From MED-G16 sp964467915 (GTDB taxonomy: Bacteria; Bacteroidota; Bacteroidia; Cytophagales; MED-G16), in NCBI GenBank assembly GCA_964467915.1, contig CAYXSW010000004.1, positions 1 through 64,000 on the forward strand: a stretch of DNA of 64,000 nt. Reading direction: 5' to 3'. The notes beneath the pieces were generated by a model. The model saw only the letters and a program-made list of their open reading frames with translations, did no database searches and was not told the origin of the DNA. The position numbers and the translations under genes were made by a program. Below are positions 27,031-36,134 of the stretch, one piece after another (within the stretch, counting starts at the first letter, position 1; each line of letters opens with the position of its first letter).

Positions 27031-28215
27031 TTAATCTAATAATTCACAATCTTCATCAAATTTGAGAATCCCATTATTCTCTAATTTAACTATATATAAT
27101 ATTTCAGAATTTTTAGTTTTTAACATTCTAGAGTGTAATATTTTATCTTCAGGATAAGTTGAGGTTACATACTCAATTATACAGTCTAGTACTTCGTCAC
27201 CTCTTAGCTTTTTAGATCTATCTTTTTTACCTTTTTTTCCATCTTTACCCCTACACTTCATAGAAATCTTCTTCATTTCATCCTCATTATTTACAGTAAT
27301 AGTTACTAATTCTTCCTCACCATCTTTATTATTTTCTATAACTATATCAACAGGAAAAATTAGCTTTGGCCTTTTCATAGAAAAAATAGAGGTATCATGA
27401 TTATTTTTATACCAATCTTCAATTTTCTTATGGTCATCTTCTTTTGCAATTACTATAATTGATGAGTCTGGCATCGAAAAACTAAAAGGCATAACAATTT
27501 CAAAACATCTATCTTTATCTTTTTCATCAACTTTAGAACAAGTAGAAATTAATTCTCTCATTTCTTCATCTTTAGTAATTTCAATAACTTTTTCATTTCC
27601 CTCGTCATCAATAATTGATACACTAACCGGTAAAATAACTCTTGGTCTTTTTTCCATTTGAGAATTATTTCTATACCATAGGTCAACCTTTTCTTTATCA
27701 CTTTCCCTCTCTATTGTAATGACACTGCTATCAGGCATCAGTAATGAGAATGGCATAACATATTCAAAACATCTGAAGTCTTTGTCTTCTCTATCTTTAT
27801 CCTCTTTATCTTTATCCCCCCTATCTTTATCCCCTCTGTCCTTATCATCTTTTCTATCTCCTTCAGAATTATTAAACTTTCCTTTTTTATAATTATCCTT
27901 CAGAAAAGGGTGATCTCTATCTAATTTAAAATTACCGTCTTCATCAAATGAAAGACTCATCTGATTATCTAAATCAGCTTCAAAACCATACGTTTTCTTT
28001 CCAACTAACACATAAGATGTCTTTACATTATTTGATGAAAAATTAGTCTCAATAAATTCTTTAGATTCAGGAGCTAAATAATCATTATCTAATTCAAAAT
28101 ATATGATATCTTTTGGGTTTTCACCTGGTAGTTTAAAGTCATCTCCAAACTGATTACATGATATTACTAATAAGAAAGTGAAAATTGATAATAAGATGGA
28201 TTTTATATAATTCAT
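27031..28215 (-). CDS. PepSY-like lipoprotein with internal duplication and Lys-Asp repeat
   Basis: 394 residues from ATG 28215 (an in-frame start at 28314 is upstream of the lipobox). Lipobox FLLVISC (Cys 20). Residues about 35-95 are PepSY-like (YFELDNDYLAPESKEFIETNF, YGFEADLDNQMSLSFDEDGNF). A run of DKDRGDKDRGDKDKEDKD follows, then two copies of a about 95-residue domain (RCFEYVMPFSLLMPDSSVI and RCFEIVMPFSFSMPDSSII) and a second PepSY-like C-terminus. The highly charged linker could be flexible or bind calcium. The exact role is unknown. Confidence 0.82.
   Translation of the reverse strand: MNYIKSILLSIFTFLLVISCNQFGDDFKLPGENPKDIIYFELDNDYLAPESKEFIETNFSSNNVKTSYVLVGKKTYGFEADLDNQMSLSFDEDGNFKLDRDHPFLKDNYKKGKFNNSEGDRKDDKDRGDKDRGDKDKEDKDREDKDFRCFEYVMPFSLLMPDSSVITIERESDKEKVDLWYRNNSQMEKRPRVILPVSVSIIDDEGNEKVIEITKDEEMRELISTCSKVDEKDKDRCFEIVMPFSFSMPDSSIIVIAKEDDHKKIEDWYKNNHDTSIFSMKRPKLIFPVDIVIENNKDGEEELVTITVNNEDEMKKISMKCRGKDGKKGKKDRSKKLRGDEVLDCIIEYVTSTYPEDKILHSRMLKTKNSEILYIVKLENNGILKFDEDCELLD
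27777..27846 (-). repeat. Low-complexity KD repeat
   Basis: About 70 bp of imperfect tandem repeats of (GA)TAAAGATA-type units, 12-18 bp long and multiples of three, encode the DKDRGDKDRGDKDKEDKDREDKD linker. Because the unit keeps the frame, copy number can vary without breaking the gene, so length polymorphism is likely. Confidence 0.8.
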
Positions 28216-28284
28216 AATTTTGATTAAGTTTATTTTATACAATAAACATAAATTTGATAATAATATTGCGTAAATATAATAAAA

Positions 28285-28956
28285 ATGAAAGATTGGAACA
28301 ATGCTATAACCCAAGATAGTTGGAGAATATTAAAATACAATGCTGAAACTGTTAATGGATTTGAAACACTTCTAGAGGTAGGTCCATCTATATCAATTTT
28401 TGGATCTGCAAGAACTAAGCCAGAAGATCATTATTTTAAAAAAACTGTTGAAATAGCAGAGATGATATCTAGAATGGGTTTCGGTATAATATCAGGTGCA
28501 GGACCCGGAATTATGGAAGCTGCTAATAAGGGTGCAAAAAAAGCAGAAGGTAAGTCAATTGGACTGAGAATAAATTTACCCTTTGAACAATACACTAATA
28601 AGTATGTAGATGATGAGTACCTATTAAAATTTGATTACTTCTTCATAAGAAAGTTAATGTTTCAAAAATATTCTCAAGGATTTATTGTAATGCCTGGTGG
28701 ATTTGGAACTTTAGATGAGTTATTTAACGCTTTAACCCTTATTCAAACTAAAAAATCAAAGAGGTTTCCAATTATATTGGTTGGGAAAAAGCATTATAAG
28801 CCATTATTTGATTGGATATTAAATACTTTATGTCAAAATAATCTAATTTCAAGAGATGATCTTAACTTAATAAATTTGGTTGAGGAAAAAGAGGAAATTG
28901 AAGGCATATTAAATGAATTCTTTAAGGAGAATAAACTAGACATTAATTTTGAGTGA
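28285..28956 (+). CDS. LOG family protein (TIGR00730, phosphoribohydrolase)
   Basis: 223 residues with the Rossmann-like fold. The motif PGGFGTLDELFNALTLIQTKK is the PGGxGTxxE signature, and GFGIISGAGPGIMEAANKGAKKA the upstream nucleotide-binding loop. Family members hydrolyse nucleoside 5'-monophosphates to base and ribose 5-phosphate, either as cytokinin activators or nucleotide-salvage enzymes. No partner gene is nearby. Divergent from the PepSY-like gene, about 70 bp apart. Its stop abuts the sulfatase stop. Confidence 0.9.
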   Translation: MKDWNNAITQDSWRILKYNAETVNGFETLLEVGPSISIFGSARTKPEDHYFKKTVEIAEMISRMGFGIISGAGPGIMEAANKGAKKAEGKSIGLRINLPFEQYTNKYVDDEYLLKFDYFFIRKLMFQKYSQGFIVMPGGFGTLDELFNALTLIQTKKSKRFPIILVGKKHYKPLFDWILNTLCQNNLISRDDLNLINLVEEKEEIEGILNEFFKENKLDINFE

Positions 28957-30558
28957 TTAATTTAAATCATCTCTATATGGAGTTGGAAAAATTAATTTTT
29001 TTGATGAACTATATTTCTTCCATTCACTAAGTAAATCAATATAAATATCATGTTCTTTTTCCTTTAGATTATTTGTTTCAGATATATCATCAAGGTCATA
29101 TAAATCAAAATTTTTAATGTTGAAAGGGGAAGTCTTATTTACAATTTTCCATCTACTTTTTATTAAGACTGCGTTACCACTATGCTCAAAAGAAAAAACA
29201 TAATTTTTATCATGAATTTTACCTTCCTCACCATCTATATAGGGAATAATACTCTCTCCTATAGGTTTTTTAATTCTATTTTTACTTAGTAATTCATATT
29301 TAGAATTAGTCAAATTATAAATTGTGGGAGCTATATCGAGTAAAGTCACAAACTCTTTGGATATTTTTTTTTCACTAGATAACCCTGAGATAATAAGTGG
29401 CGACCTCATACCACCAGAAGTTGTATACCCTTTGTATAAATTAAAAGGATTAGTTATTACATCAGCCCAATTTTTTCCTAAAGAGACGAAAGACTCAGGT
29501 TTTCCTATGTCATTATACTCGTATGAAAATTTATCTTGAATATATGGACCATACGTTTGATTATAATAGAAATCTTCAGCTGCTGCACCATTATCAGACA
29601 TAAAAATTATAATTGTATTTTCAAACTTGTTTTTTTCTTTTAATAATTTAATTACCCTTCCTACATTGTAATCTAAATTATCAATCATACCAGCATAGAC
29701 CTCCATCTTTCTCGATTCTATTTTTCTCTGTTCTTCTGATAAATTTTCCCAGTCCGATGTGAGATCTTTTACCTTAAAGTGTTCCTCTTTAATATCTATA
29801 AGTTTTTTCTCTTTTATTTTATTTATTCTCGAAATCTTAAGATCCTCATAACCCTTATCATAAACACCTCTATATTTATCAGAGAACTCCTCATCTACCT
29901 GCAAAGGCCAGTGTGGTGCAGTTAATGATAAATAACCAAAAAAAGGTGATCCATCTGATTTTTCAATATAATTTATAAACCTATCAGTGTATTCATCTGA
30001 AGAGTATTTACCTTCTTCCCATAAAATTCTTTTTCCATTTAATGAAAATGCAGAATCAGGATATCCCTTAATTGGCTTATTATTGTCATAATGAGTAAAT
30101 GCTCCCGGAAGTAAAACAAATGTGTCGTCGAATCCCCTACTTATAGGGTCACCACCTATATGCCATTTTCCAGACATAAATGTTTTGTATCCATTACTTT
30201 TTAAAATTTCAGGTATTATTGCTACTCTCTCTGATAGTATACCTTCATACCCATAATCTTGTGAACTAAATGCCTGAATTCCTATACCTGCTTCATGGTT
30301 ATCATTTCCCGATAGAAGCATTGCCCTAGAAGGCGCACAAAGAGGAGATGAGTAATAATTAGTGAAAATTATTCCTTCATTAGCTAAATTATCAATGTTT
30401 GGGGTATTTATCTCACTACCAAAACAACCTAAATCTGAGTAACCTAAATCATCAGCAAGAATAATTATGACATTCTTCTTTTCAGTATTACTATCACATG
30501 ATAGTAATAAACAGAAAATAAATAAGAAACTAAATTTTCTTATTAAAGGTAACATCAT
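28957..30558 (-). CDS. Lipoprotein sulfatase (arylsulfatase type)
   Basis: 533 residues. Lipobox LLLSC with Cys 21 and then ILADDLGYSDLG, D36-D37 for calcium. The modification motif C74-A-P-S-R matches CxPxR, so Cys becomes formylglycine. SDNGAA downstream gives the remaining metal ligands. It removes sulfate esters, most likely from sulfated polysaccharide or sulfated small molecules in the periplasm. The start overlaps the serine-hydrolase stop by 29 bp, and a genuine FGE is two genes upstream. Which sulfated substrate cannot be told. Confidence 0.93.
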   Translation of the reverse strand: MMLPLIRKFSFLFIFCLLLSCDSNTEKKNVIIILADDLGYSDLGCFGSEINTPNIDNLANEGIIFTNYYSSPLCAPSRAMLLSGNDNHEAGIGIQAFSSQDYGYEGILSERVAIIPEILKSNGYKTFMSGKWHIGGDPISRGFDDTFVLLPGAFTHYDNNKPIKGYPDSAFSLNGKRILWEEGKYSSDEYTDRFINYIEKSDGSPFFGYLSLTAPHWPLQVDEEFSDKYRGVYDKGYEDLKISRINKIKEKKLIDIKEEHFKVKDLTSDWENLSEEQRKIESRKMEVYAGMIDNLDYNVGRVIKLLKEKNKFENTIIIFMSDNGAAAEDFYYNQTYGPYIQDKFSYEYNDIGKPESFVSLGKNWADVITNPFNLYKGYTTSGGMRSPLIISGLSSEKKISKEFVTLLDIAPTIYNLTNSKYELLSKNRIKKPIGESIIPYIDGEEGKIHDKNYVFSFEHSGNAVLIKSRWKIVNKTSPFNIKNFDLYDLDDISETNNLKEKEHDIYIDLLSEWKKYSSSKKLIFPTPYRDDLN

Positions 30559-32038
30559 ATATAACTAATTTTTTAGAAATATTATCTTCTATTATAAAAT
30601 CAATCAATAACTTTTCTCTCCACTTTTCATCTTTATCAGTAATAAAAGTATCATTTTCCCACCACTCTAAATCAAAATTTTTAATATCATTGTTAATATT
30701 AGCATTTAAATATGATCCCTTTTTTTTTATTTTGGGCTTTTTTAAAGACACAGTTACATCACCATACATATCACTTGAATAAACTCCCACATAATCCTCC
30801 AAGTTCAAAGACATTTTTGAATCAATATCTCTTTTAGTAAAGATATCTTGGTATGATTTCTTATATTGTTCTGACCTCTCTTTGTATAGGGTATAAACCT
30901 CATTATTCCAATCTCTTGAATCATCATCAAATAATAACAGGTCAAATACCTTGTATATAATAGCGTGCCTTAACTCAGCATGATCAAGATTTGCAAAAAC
31001 TTGTACTCCAATATTTTTGTCTCTTATTAAAGCAATTATTGCCACTAAACCCTGTAGACTACCTGTGTGCATATCTATTTTATAACCTCTGTAATCGTGC
31101 TGAAACCAACCTAGACCATAAGTTTTCCATTTAGGCTTTGTAAGTTCAGATGTTGGGTAGAAAGAATTTCCAACTAGTATATGAGGCTCAAAAATATAAT
31201 TGAAAGTGTTATCAGACAAAATTTTCTGTCCATTAACTTCTGTCTTATTCAAAAGGAAATTTAGATATTTCTCCATATCATCAGCACAAGACCACATCAT
31301 TCCAGCAGCCCCAATCTGATCTGAAATAGTAAAGGGAACATTAACTATACCTTCGTCATAATCTATCATGTGGGGATAAGTATGATTTATATAAGTGAAA
31401 ACATCTTTAGACCAAGTTAACGTACATGAAAAATCAATTTTGTCTAATATATTATCTTCTATAAAGTCTTGCCAAGACACACCAGAAACATTTTCAATTA
31501 CTTTTCCTGCTATTACGTACATGATATTTTGATATGTGTAACCTCCCCTTAAAGAATATTTTTTTTCAGATTTAGAAAAATTATATAGCATTTCATCTAC
31601 AGACGTACTATCTGTGGTCCATAATCTATCTTCATTACCAATACCTAGATTATGAGTAAGCAAATCTTTAACACGTGCATCGTCTGTTATGTAATCATCA
31701 GATAATTTAAATAATGGAAAATGTAATTTTACTTTATCATCCCAATTTATTGAGTCTCTATCTACCAAAATACCTAAACCCATAGCAATAAATGCTTTTG
31801 TGGTAGAAGCCATTGAAAAAATAGTTTTACTGTCAACTGGTTCATTATTAAAGTAATTTTTAACTCCATAGGTTTTTTTATAAACTGTAGAATCATTTTG
31901 AACTATCACGACACTCATTCCAGGAATATTCCAAAGATCTTTTCCCTCAGTGATAAAGTTATCAATGATATCTGATTTGTTTTGAGATAGAATAGTTAAT
32001 GGCAATAGTATTAATAAAATTAGAATTGAATTTCTCAT
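30530..32038 (-). CDS. Serine hydrolase of the beta-lactamase/class C family
   Basis: 502 residues with a signal peptide (MRNSILILLILLPLTILSQ). Active-site SxxK is S78-T-T-K81 in FSMASTTKAF, the second motif is YQN in GGYTYQN, and a HTGSLQG motif at about residue 320 stands in for KTG. These place it in the penicillin-binding-protein-like class C hydrolases (esterase, peptidase or beta-lactamase activity unresolved). The C-terminal about 90 residues form a beta domain (DYVGVYSSDMYGDVTVSL). It sits between the FGE and sulfatase genes, in one transcript. Confidence 0.9.
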   Translation of the reverse strand: MRNSILILLILLPLTILSQNKSDIIDNFITEGKDLWNIPGMSVVIVQNDSTVYKKTYGVKNYFNNEPVDSKTIFSMASTTKAFIAMGLGILVDRDSINWDDKVKLHFPLFKLSDDYITDDARVKDLLTHNLGIGNEDRLWTTDSTSVDEMLYNFSKSEKKYSLRGGYTYQNIMYVIAGKVIENVSGVSWQDFIEDNILDKIDFSCTLTWSKDVFTYINHTYPHMIDYDEGIVNVPFTISDQIGAAGMMWSCADDMEKYLNFLLNKTEVNGQKILSDNTFNYIFEPHILVGNSFYPTSELTKPKWKTYGLGWFQHDYRGYKIDMHTGSLQGLVAIIALIRDKNIGVQVFANLDHAELRHAIIYKVFDLLLFDDDSRDWNNEVYTLYKERSEQYKKSYQDIFTKRDIDSKMSLNLEDYVGVYSSDMYGDVTVSLKKPKIKKKGSYLNANINNDIKNFDLEWWENDTFITDKDEKWREKLLIDFIIEDNISKKLVIYDVTFNKKI

Positions 32039-32046
32039 ATTAAATA

Positions 32047-33051
32047 TTATTTAATGTCCATTACTGTTCTAAAACCTATATGCATAGAGCCTGTGTCAGG
32101 AGTGTTTTTCATTCTCATGGAGTTTCTATAACCTGTACAGTATGATTTACTGCATAAATAACTTCCTCCTCTAACAACCCTTTTAAGAGCAAAAGGTTCA
32201 TTTGGATCAAAACTTTTATTTGGACCTTTTGGGTTATCTGATATTTTATTAACTAGAGAAGAGTAATAATTATAACTGTAGAGGTCTGAACACCACTCCC
32301 AAACATTTCCGGACATATCGTATAGACCATAATTGTTTGGTGGATAACTTTTAACTGGAGCTGTTGACTCAAAACCATCCATCTTTATGTTATTTTTTGG
32401 AAACTCACCCTCCCATGTGTTAGCATATAAACTTAAGTTTTTATCATCTCCCCAACTATAAGTTTTACTTTTGAGTCCACCTCTTGAGGCATATTCCCAT
32501 TCTGCTTCTGTTGGTAATCTCCTACCCTTCCATCTAGCGTATTCAACAGCATCAAACCAACTAACATGGACTACAGGGTGATTTTCTTTTCCCTCTATAG
32601 AAGTACCCTCACCTCCTGGTTGTTTCCAGTTTGCACTAGGAACCCAATCCCACCACTGAGTATGATTATTTAAGTTTGATATATTTTCATTTTTTTTAAA
32701 AACTAATGATGCAGGAACAAAAACACTCTCATCAGGTTTAGGTGTGTTAGGCGGGAGATCTTTCTTAATTTCGTCCCAATCAGGTTTTATTTCTGCAGTA
32801 GTTACGTATCCTGTTGCATCTACAAATTCAGAAAATTCTGCATTAGTTACCTCTGTCTCATCTATCCAAAAAGAATTTACTTTTACTTCATGAACTGGAA
32901 GTTCATCAGGATTTGCTTCCTGGCTATTACCACCCATAAAATAGTTAGATCCTTTAATAAACACCATACCTGATACATCCTCAAGTTTGGTTTCTTTTTC
33001 TTTGCAAGAAAATATTACAATGGACAAGAAAATCATAATAAGCTTTTTCAT
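32047..33051 (-). CDS. Formylglycine-generating enzyme-like lipoprotein (SUMF1 family)
   Basis: 334 residues. Lipobox SIVIFSC, Cys 16. SUMF1 fold: GSNYFMGG, DELPVHEVKVNSFWIDETEVTNAEF, HPVVHVSWFDAVEYARWKGRRLPTEAEWEYASRGG, GNVWEWCSDLY. The C-terminus has C300 and C305 in RGGSYLCSKSYCTGYRNSMR, spaced like the catalytic C336/C341 of human FGE, so it should be copper-dependent and active, not just a fold homologue. As a lipoprotein it would act outside the cytoplasm, on the sulfatase of this cluster before that protein folds. Confidence 0.92.
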   Translation of the reverse strand: MKKLIMIFLSIVIFSCKEKETKLEDVSGMVFIKGSNYFMGGNSQEANPDELPVHEVKVNSFWIDETEVTNAEFSEFVDATGYVTTAEIKPDWDEIKKDLPPNTPKPDESVFVPASLVFKKNENISNLNNHTQWWDWVPSANWKQPGGEGTSIEGKENHPVVHVSWFDAVEYARWKGRRLPTEAEWEYASRGGLKSKTYSWGDDKNLSLYANTWEGEFPKNNIKMDGFESTAPVKSYPPNNYGLYDMSGNVWEWCSDLYSYNYYSSLVNKISDNPKGPNKSFDPNEPFALKRVVRGGSYLCSKSYCTGYRNSMRMKNTPDTGSMHIGFRTVMDIK

Positions 33052-33129
33052 GATATCTTTTATTTCAACTTTTATTTTTTAATTTTCTTATTTCATATTT
33101 AATTTAGAATATAAACTAAAATTACTAAT

Positions 33130-33642
33130 ATGAAAAACTTATTCTTTCTATCAATAATTTTATTATTCTCCTGTAATGAAAAAAATGCAAATTTTGGAGA
33201 TGTTAAAATTGATGATGATAAATCTATAATGATTCAAAAGGTTTTTGAATCAGTTGAAAATGAAGAAATTGAATACCTTAAACAAGTATTCTCTGAAGAC
33301 CTTGAATTTACTGACCCTAATGGAAATATTTTAAATAAGGGAGAGTTCATAGCAGGAGTTGAAAATATTTTCGACCTTTTTGATAATATTAAATTTAAGG
33401 AATCTCCCTATGAGGATCACGATAATCTAGAGATAGAAACAACTTACTATTCAAATGGCAATGTTTGGACATCTATTTGGAGTGAATTTTCTGGAAGAGG
33501 AAAATACACAAATGAAATTATTAATTTTCCATTCCATATCTCCTACCAGTGGAAAGGAGGAAAAATCATTAGAGAAGTTCAGTTTTTTAGCACTAAAGTT
33601 TTTGACGCTGAAAATGAAGCTAAGTCTAAAGTTTTACAATAA
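33130..33642 (+). CDS. SnoaL/NTF2-like lipoprotein, paralogue
   Basis: 170 residues. Lipobox ILLFSC with Cys about 15, then a helix (IQKVFESVENEEIEYLKQVFSEDLEFTDPNG) and strands (YYSNGNVWTSIWSEFSGRGKYTN, FPFHISYQWKGGKIIREVQFFS). The layout and the run YSNGNVWTSIW...SG parallel FYNNGKVFTNTW...SG of the lipoprotein at 2529-3011. Function unknown. It lies on the opposite strand to the sulfatase cluster and its stop overlaps the sulfotransferase stop by 9 bp. Confidence 0.82.
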   Translation: MKNLFFLSIILLFSCNEKNANFGDVKIDDDKSIMIQKVFESVENEEIEYLKQVFSEDLEFTDPNGNILNKGEFIAGVENIFDLFDNIKFKESPYEDHDNLEIETTYYSNGNVWTSIWSEFSGRGKYTNEIINFPFHISYQWKGGKIIREVQFFSTKVFDAENEAKSKVLQ

Positions 33643-34275
33643 ATCATAGCTAAATTTTTTTAATTCCCAAGAATATCTTTTTTTGATAATTGACACTAAT
33701 TCTTTGTCAAAATATTCTTGGGTTTCTTTTCTTTTATATCCTACATTTTTTTTTATAACATCTCTAATTTCAGGTAATTTAAGATGTTTAAATAATTTAG
33801 GAACTTCTTCAGAAAAATCTTCTAATCTTATCACCTTGTCTACTAATAATTTTCCGTACTCATCTTTTATAAAATTTTCTAGAGCATAGGTCCCATATTT
33901 TCTCCATTTCTGATGGTCTTTTCCACCACCCCCACTTTTATTAATTTTTGTATTAATGACCCATTTTTTAAAATCTGGCTTTAAAAAATTTGGGTATCGT
34001 TTGTAGATCATCTCATAAAGAGACACTAACTTATTGTAAGGATTTCTTGTACATACTACCTTATAGTAATCATCATAATCCCAACCTAGATTTTTAAATA
34101 TTTTTTTTGTTTCAATTGGTGAAATATGAGTGTAGAAGGGATTTTTTTCTCCTTGTATTTTGGAGTTATTATTTACTTTGATTTCAGAGTAAGGATTTAA
34201 CATTTCTCTAAAACTATCAGATCCAGTTTTAGGATTACAAAAGAAAATAAACTTGTGCTTATGAGAAATCCTCAT
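33634..34275 (-). CDS. Sulfotransferase family 2-like protein
   Basis: 213 residues without a signal peptide. The 5'-phosphosulfate-binding block FFCNPKTGSDSFREML (PKTGS at residues 15-19) and the 3'-phosphate-binding block KVVCTRNPYNKLVSLYEM are both clear. It transfers sulfate from PAPS to a carbohydrate or other acceptor in the cytoplasm. That a sulfotransferase sits next to a sulfatase and its maturase is noteworthy, but no PAPS synthesis genes are nearby. Divergent from the DUF885 gene. Confidence 0.85.
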   Translation of the reverse strand: MRISHKHKFIFFCNPKTGSDSFREMLNPYSEIKVNNNSKIQGEKNPFYTHISPIETKKIFKNLGWDYDDYYKVVCTRNPYNKLVSLYEMIYKRYPNFLKPDFKKWVINTKINKSGGGGKDHQKWRKYGTYALENFIKDEYGKLLVDKVIRLEDFSEEVPKLFKHLKLPEIRDVIKKNVGYKRKETQEYFDKELVSIIKKRYSWELKKFSYDLL

Positions 34276-34330
34276 CTCACAAAATAAAACAATTTATATT
34301 TACTTATAGTTAAATTATTAAGTTAGTAAA

Positions 34331-35953
34331 ATGAGAACATTTATTATTCTATTATTCGTACTTGGATGTAATACAAAGGAAAATTATAAACTAAATAGTG
34401 AATTTGAATATAAAGATTTAGTTAACCTGTTTAATGATTGGAGAGAGTTTGAATCACCTCCACTTCTTGATGGTGCACCTGACTACACAAGAGAAAGATT
34501 CAAAACCGATCACAATAGCTTTATAGCATTAAAAAATAGACTTAATTCTTTTGATATTAACAAGTGGTCAGTAAGCGAGCAGATAGATTGGCATGTAGTA
34601 AGAGCTGAAATGAATGGTTATGATTTTAATTATAGAGTGTTAAGACCTTGGGAGAGAGACCCTGCTTTCTATCAGACATTATGGATGAATCAGAGTGACG
34701 TTCCAGCTCACGAAGGCCCAACAAATCACGGAGTACTTGAGTTTTGGATGTATGATTTACCTCTTGACCCAGACTCTGAAAAAAAATTCATAAAAGAGTT
34801 AAAATCAATTACTCCATTTTTATATCAAGCTAGGACAAACTTAATAGGTAATGCAAAAGAACTTTGGATAGCTGGAATTCAAAATTTAAGACAGCAGAGA
34901 GATAATTTAATTGTTGTGAGATCTAAATTAAATTTAGCATCTGACCATGAGATTAATAAAGAAATAAAGAATGCAATTAATTCAACTGAAAAGTTTATTG
35001 TATGGTTAGAAGAGGAATCATCTAAAAAAACTGGGGCATCAGGTATAGGTAAAGAAAATTACACCTGGTACCAACAAAATGTACACCTGCTACCAATGAC
35101 ATGGGAGGATGAGGTGAGACTTTTACAAAGAGAACTTGATAGGGCTTGGGCATCTTTAAAGTTAGAGGAACATAATAATAGAAACCTCCCTGAACTTTCA
35201 CCTACAAACTCACCAGAAGATTTTAAAAAATTAACAGAAGAAGGAGTTAGAAGGTTTGTAGACTTTATTAGAGATAAAGAAATTATGCCTTTCAAAGAAA
35301 ATATGGAACCAGCACTGAGAGAACACATGGGAAAATATGTTCCTGAAAACGAAAGAAACTTTTTTAATATAGGTCTTCATCTTGACCCATTACCTTTGTA
35401 TTCTCATTTTGTTCATTGGTTTGATTTAGCAGAGATGAGAGATAATCCACATGAAAGCCCTATAAGAAGGGGTGCTCTTCTTTATAATATCTTTGACACT
35501 AAAAATGAGGGTATTGCCACAGGAGTTGAGGAAATGTTTATGCATGCCGGTCTATATAATGATAGCCCTAGGTCAAGAGAAATTGTCTGGATAATGATTG
35601 CACAGAGAGCTGCAAGAGGACTTGGATCGTTATATGCTCACGCCAATGAAATGACAATGGAAGAAGCTGGTGGTGTTCATGTTAAGTGGACCCCAAGGAG
35701 GTGGATGAACAGAGAACCACACCTCCTTAAATTTGAACAACACCTATATTTAAGACAACCTGGATATGGAACATCATACATAACAGGAAAATATATGGCA
35801 GAAAAAATTGTAGCAGAGTATGCTGAAAAACTTGAGAAAGAAAACAAAGAGTTTACTTTAAAAGATTTCTTCAAAAAATTTAATGATGCTGGTAATATTC
35901 CAATAAGTCTTGTGCGATCTGAGATTCTTGAAAAAGTTCCGATAATAAGATGA
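34331..35953 (+). CDS. DUF885 family lipoprotein
   Basis: 540 residues. Lipobox FVLGC, Cys about 11-12, then the DUF885 pattern: SEQIDWHVVRAEMNGYDFNYRVLRPWERDPAFY, PLPLYSHFVHWFDLAEMRDNP and GVEEMFMHAGLYNDSPRSREI. DUF885 proteins are predicted zinc-dependent peptidase-like with a thermolysin-like fold, but their substrates are not established. H and E residues in EEMFMHAGL are candidate ligands. Outer-membrane or periplasmic location is inferred from the lipobox. Stand-alone gene. Confidence 0.85.
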   Translation: MRTFIILLFVLGCNTKENYKLNSEFEYKDLVNLFNDWREFESPPLLDGAPDYTRERFKTDHNSFIALKNRLNSFDINKWSVSEQIDWHVVRAEMNGYDFNYRVLRPWERDPAFYQTLWMNQSDVPAHEGPTNHGVLEFWMYDLPLDPDSEKKFIKELKSITPFLYQARTNLIGNAKELWIAGIQNLRQQRDNLIVVRSKLNLASDHEINKEIKNAINSTEKFIVWLEEESSKKTGASGIGKENYTWYQQNVHLLPMTWEDEVRLLQRELDRAWASLKLEEHNNRNLPELSPTNSPEDFKKLTEEGVRRFVDFIRDKEIMPFKENMEPALREHMGKYVPENERNFFNIGLHLDPLPLYSHFVHWFDLAEMRDNPHESPIRRGALLYNIFDTKNEGIATGVEEMFMHAGLYNDSPRSREIVWIMIAQRAARGLGSLYAHANEMTMEEAGGVHVKWTPRRWMNREPHLLKFEQHLYLRQPGYGTSYITGKYMAEKIVAEYAEKLEKENKEFTLKDFFKKFNDAGNIPISLVRSEILEKVPIIR

Positions 35954-36081
35954 TTATATTGATGTAAGTGATGAAGAAGGATACCTATTAACAATTGGAA
36001 TATGATATTTGACAGTATTTTTTTTGAGTATGTTTCACCTAAAATAAAATACCCTCATTCTTAAAGCCTAAGAACTCTCTT

Positions 36082-36112
36082 TTTGAATTTTTCACAGATA
36101 GTTGTAGATTTA
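36082..36112 (+). promoter_or_regulatory. Promoter TTTG-N19-TAGATTTA
   Basis: A -33 TTTG at 36082 and a TAGATTTA (one mismatch from TAnnTTTG) at 36105 are separated by exactly 19 bp. They lie 23 bp before the ATG at 36135, in the only wide space (about 180 bp) between DUF885 and the next gene. Confidence 0.5.
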
Positions 36113-36134
36113 TTTTTTAAGTAAATATTACAAA

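Noticed and set aside
27777..27846. CRISPR-like short repeats
   Set aside because: The units are imperfect, adjacent without spacers and lie in frame inside a coding sequence.
28957..34275. A polysaccharide utilisation locus
   Set aside because: No SusC, SusD or additional CAZyme is present beside the sulfatase cluster.
35677..35994. A 105-codon ORF opposite the end of the DUF885 gene
   Set aside because: Antisense shadow with no recognisable domain; the forward frame is a full DUF885 protein.
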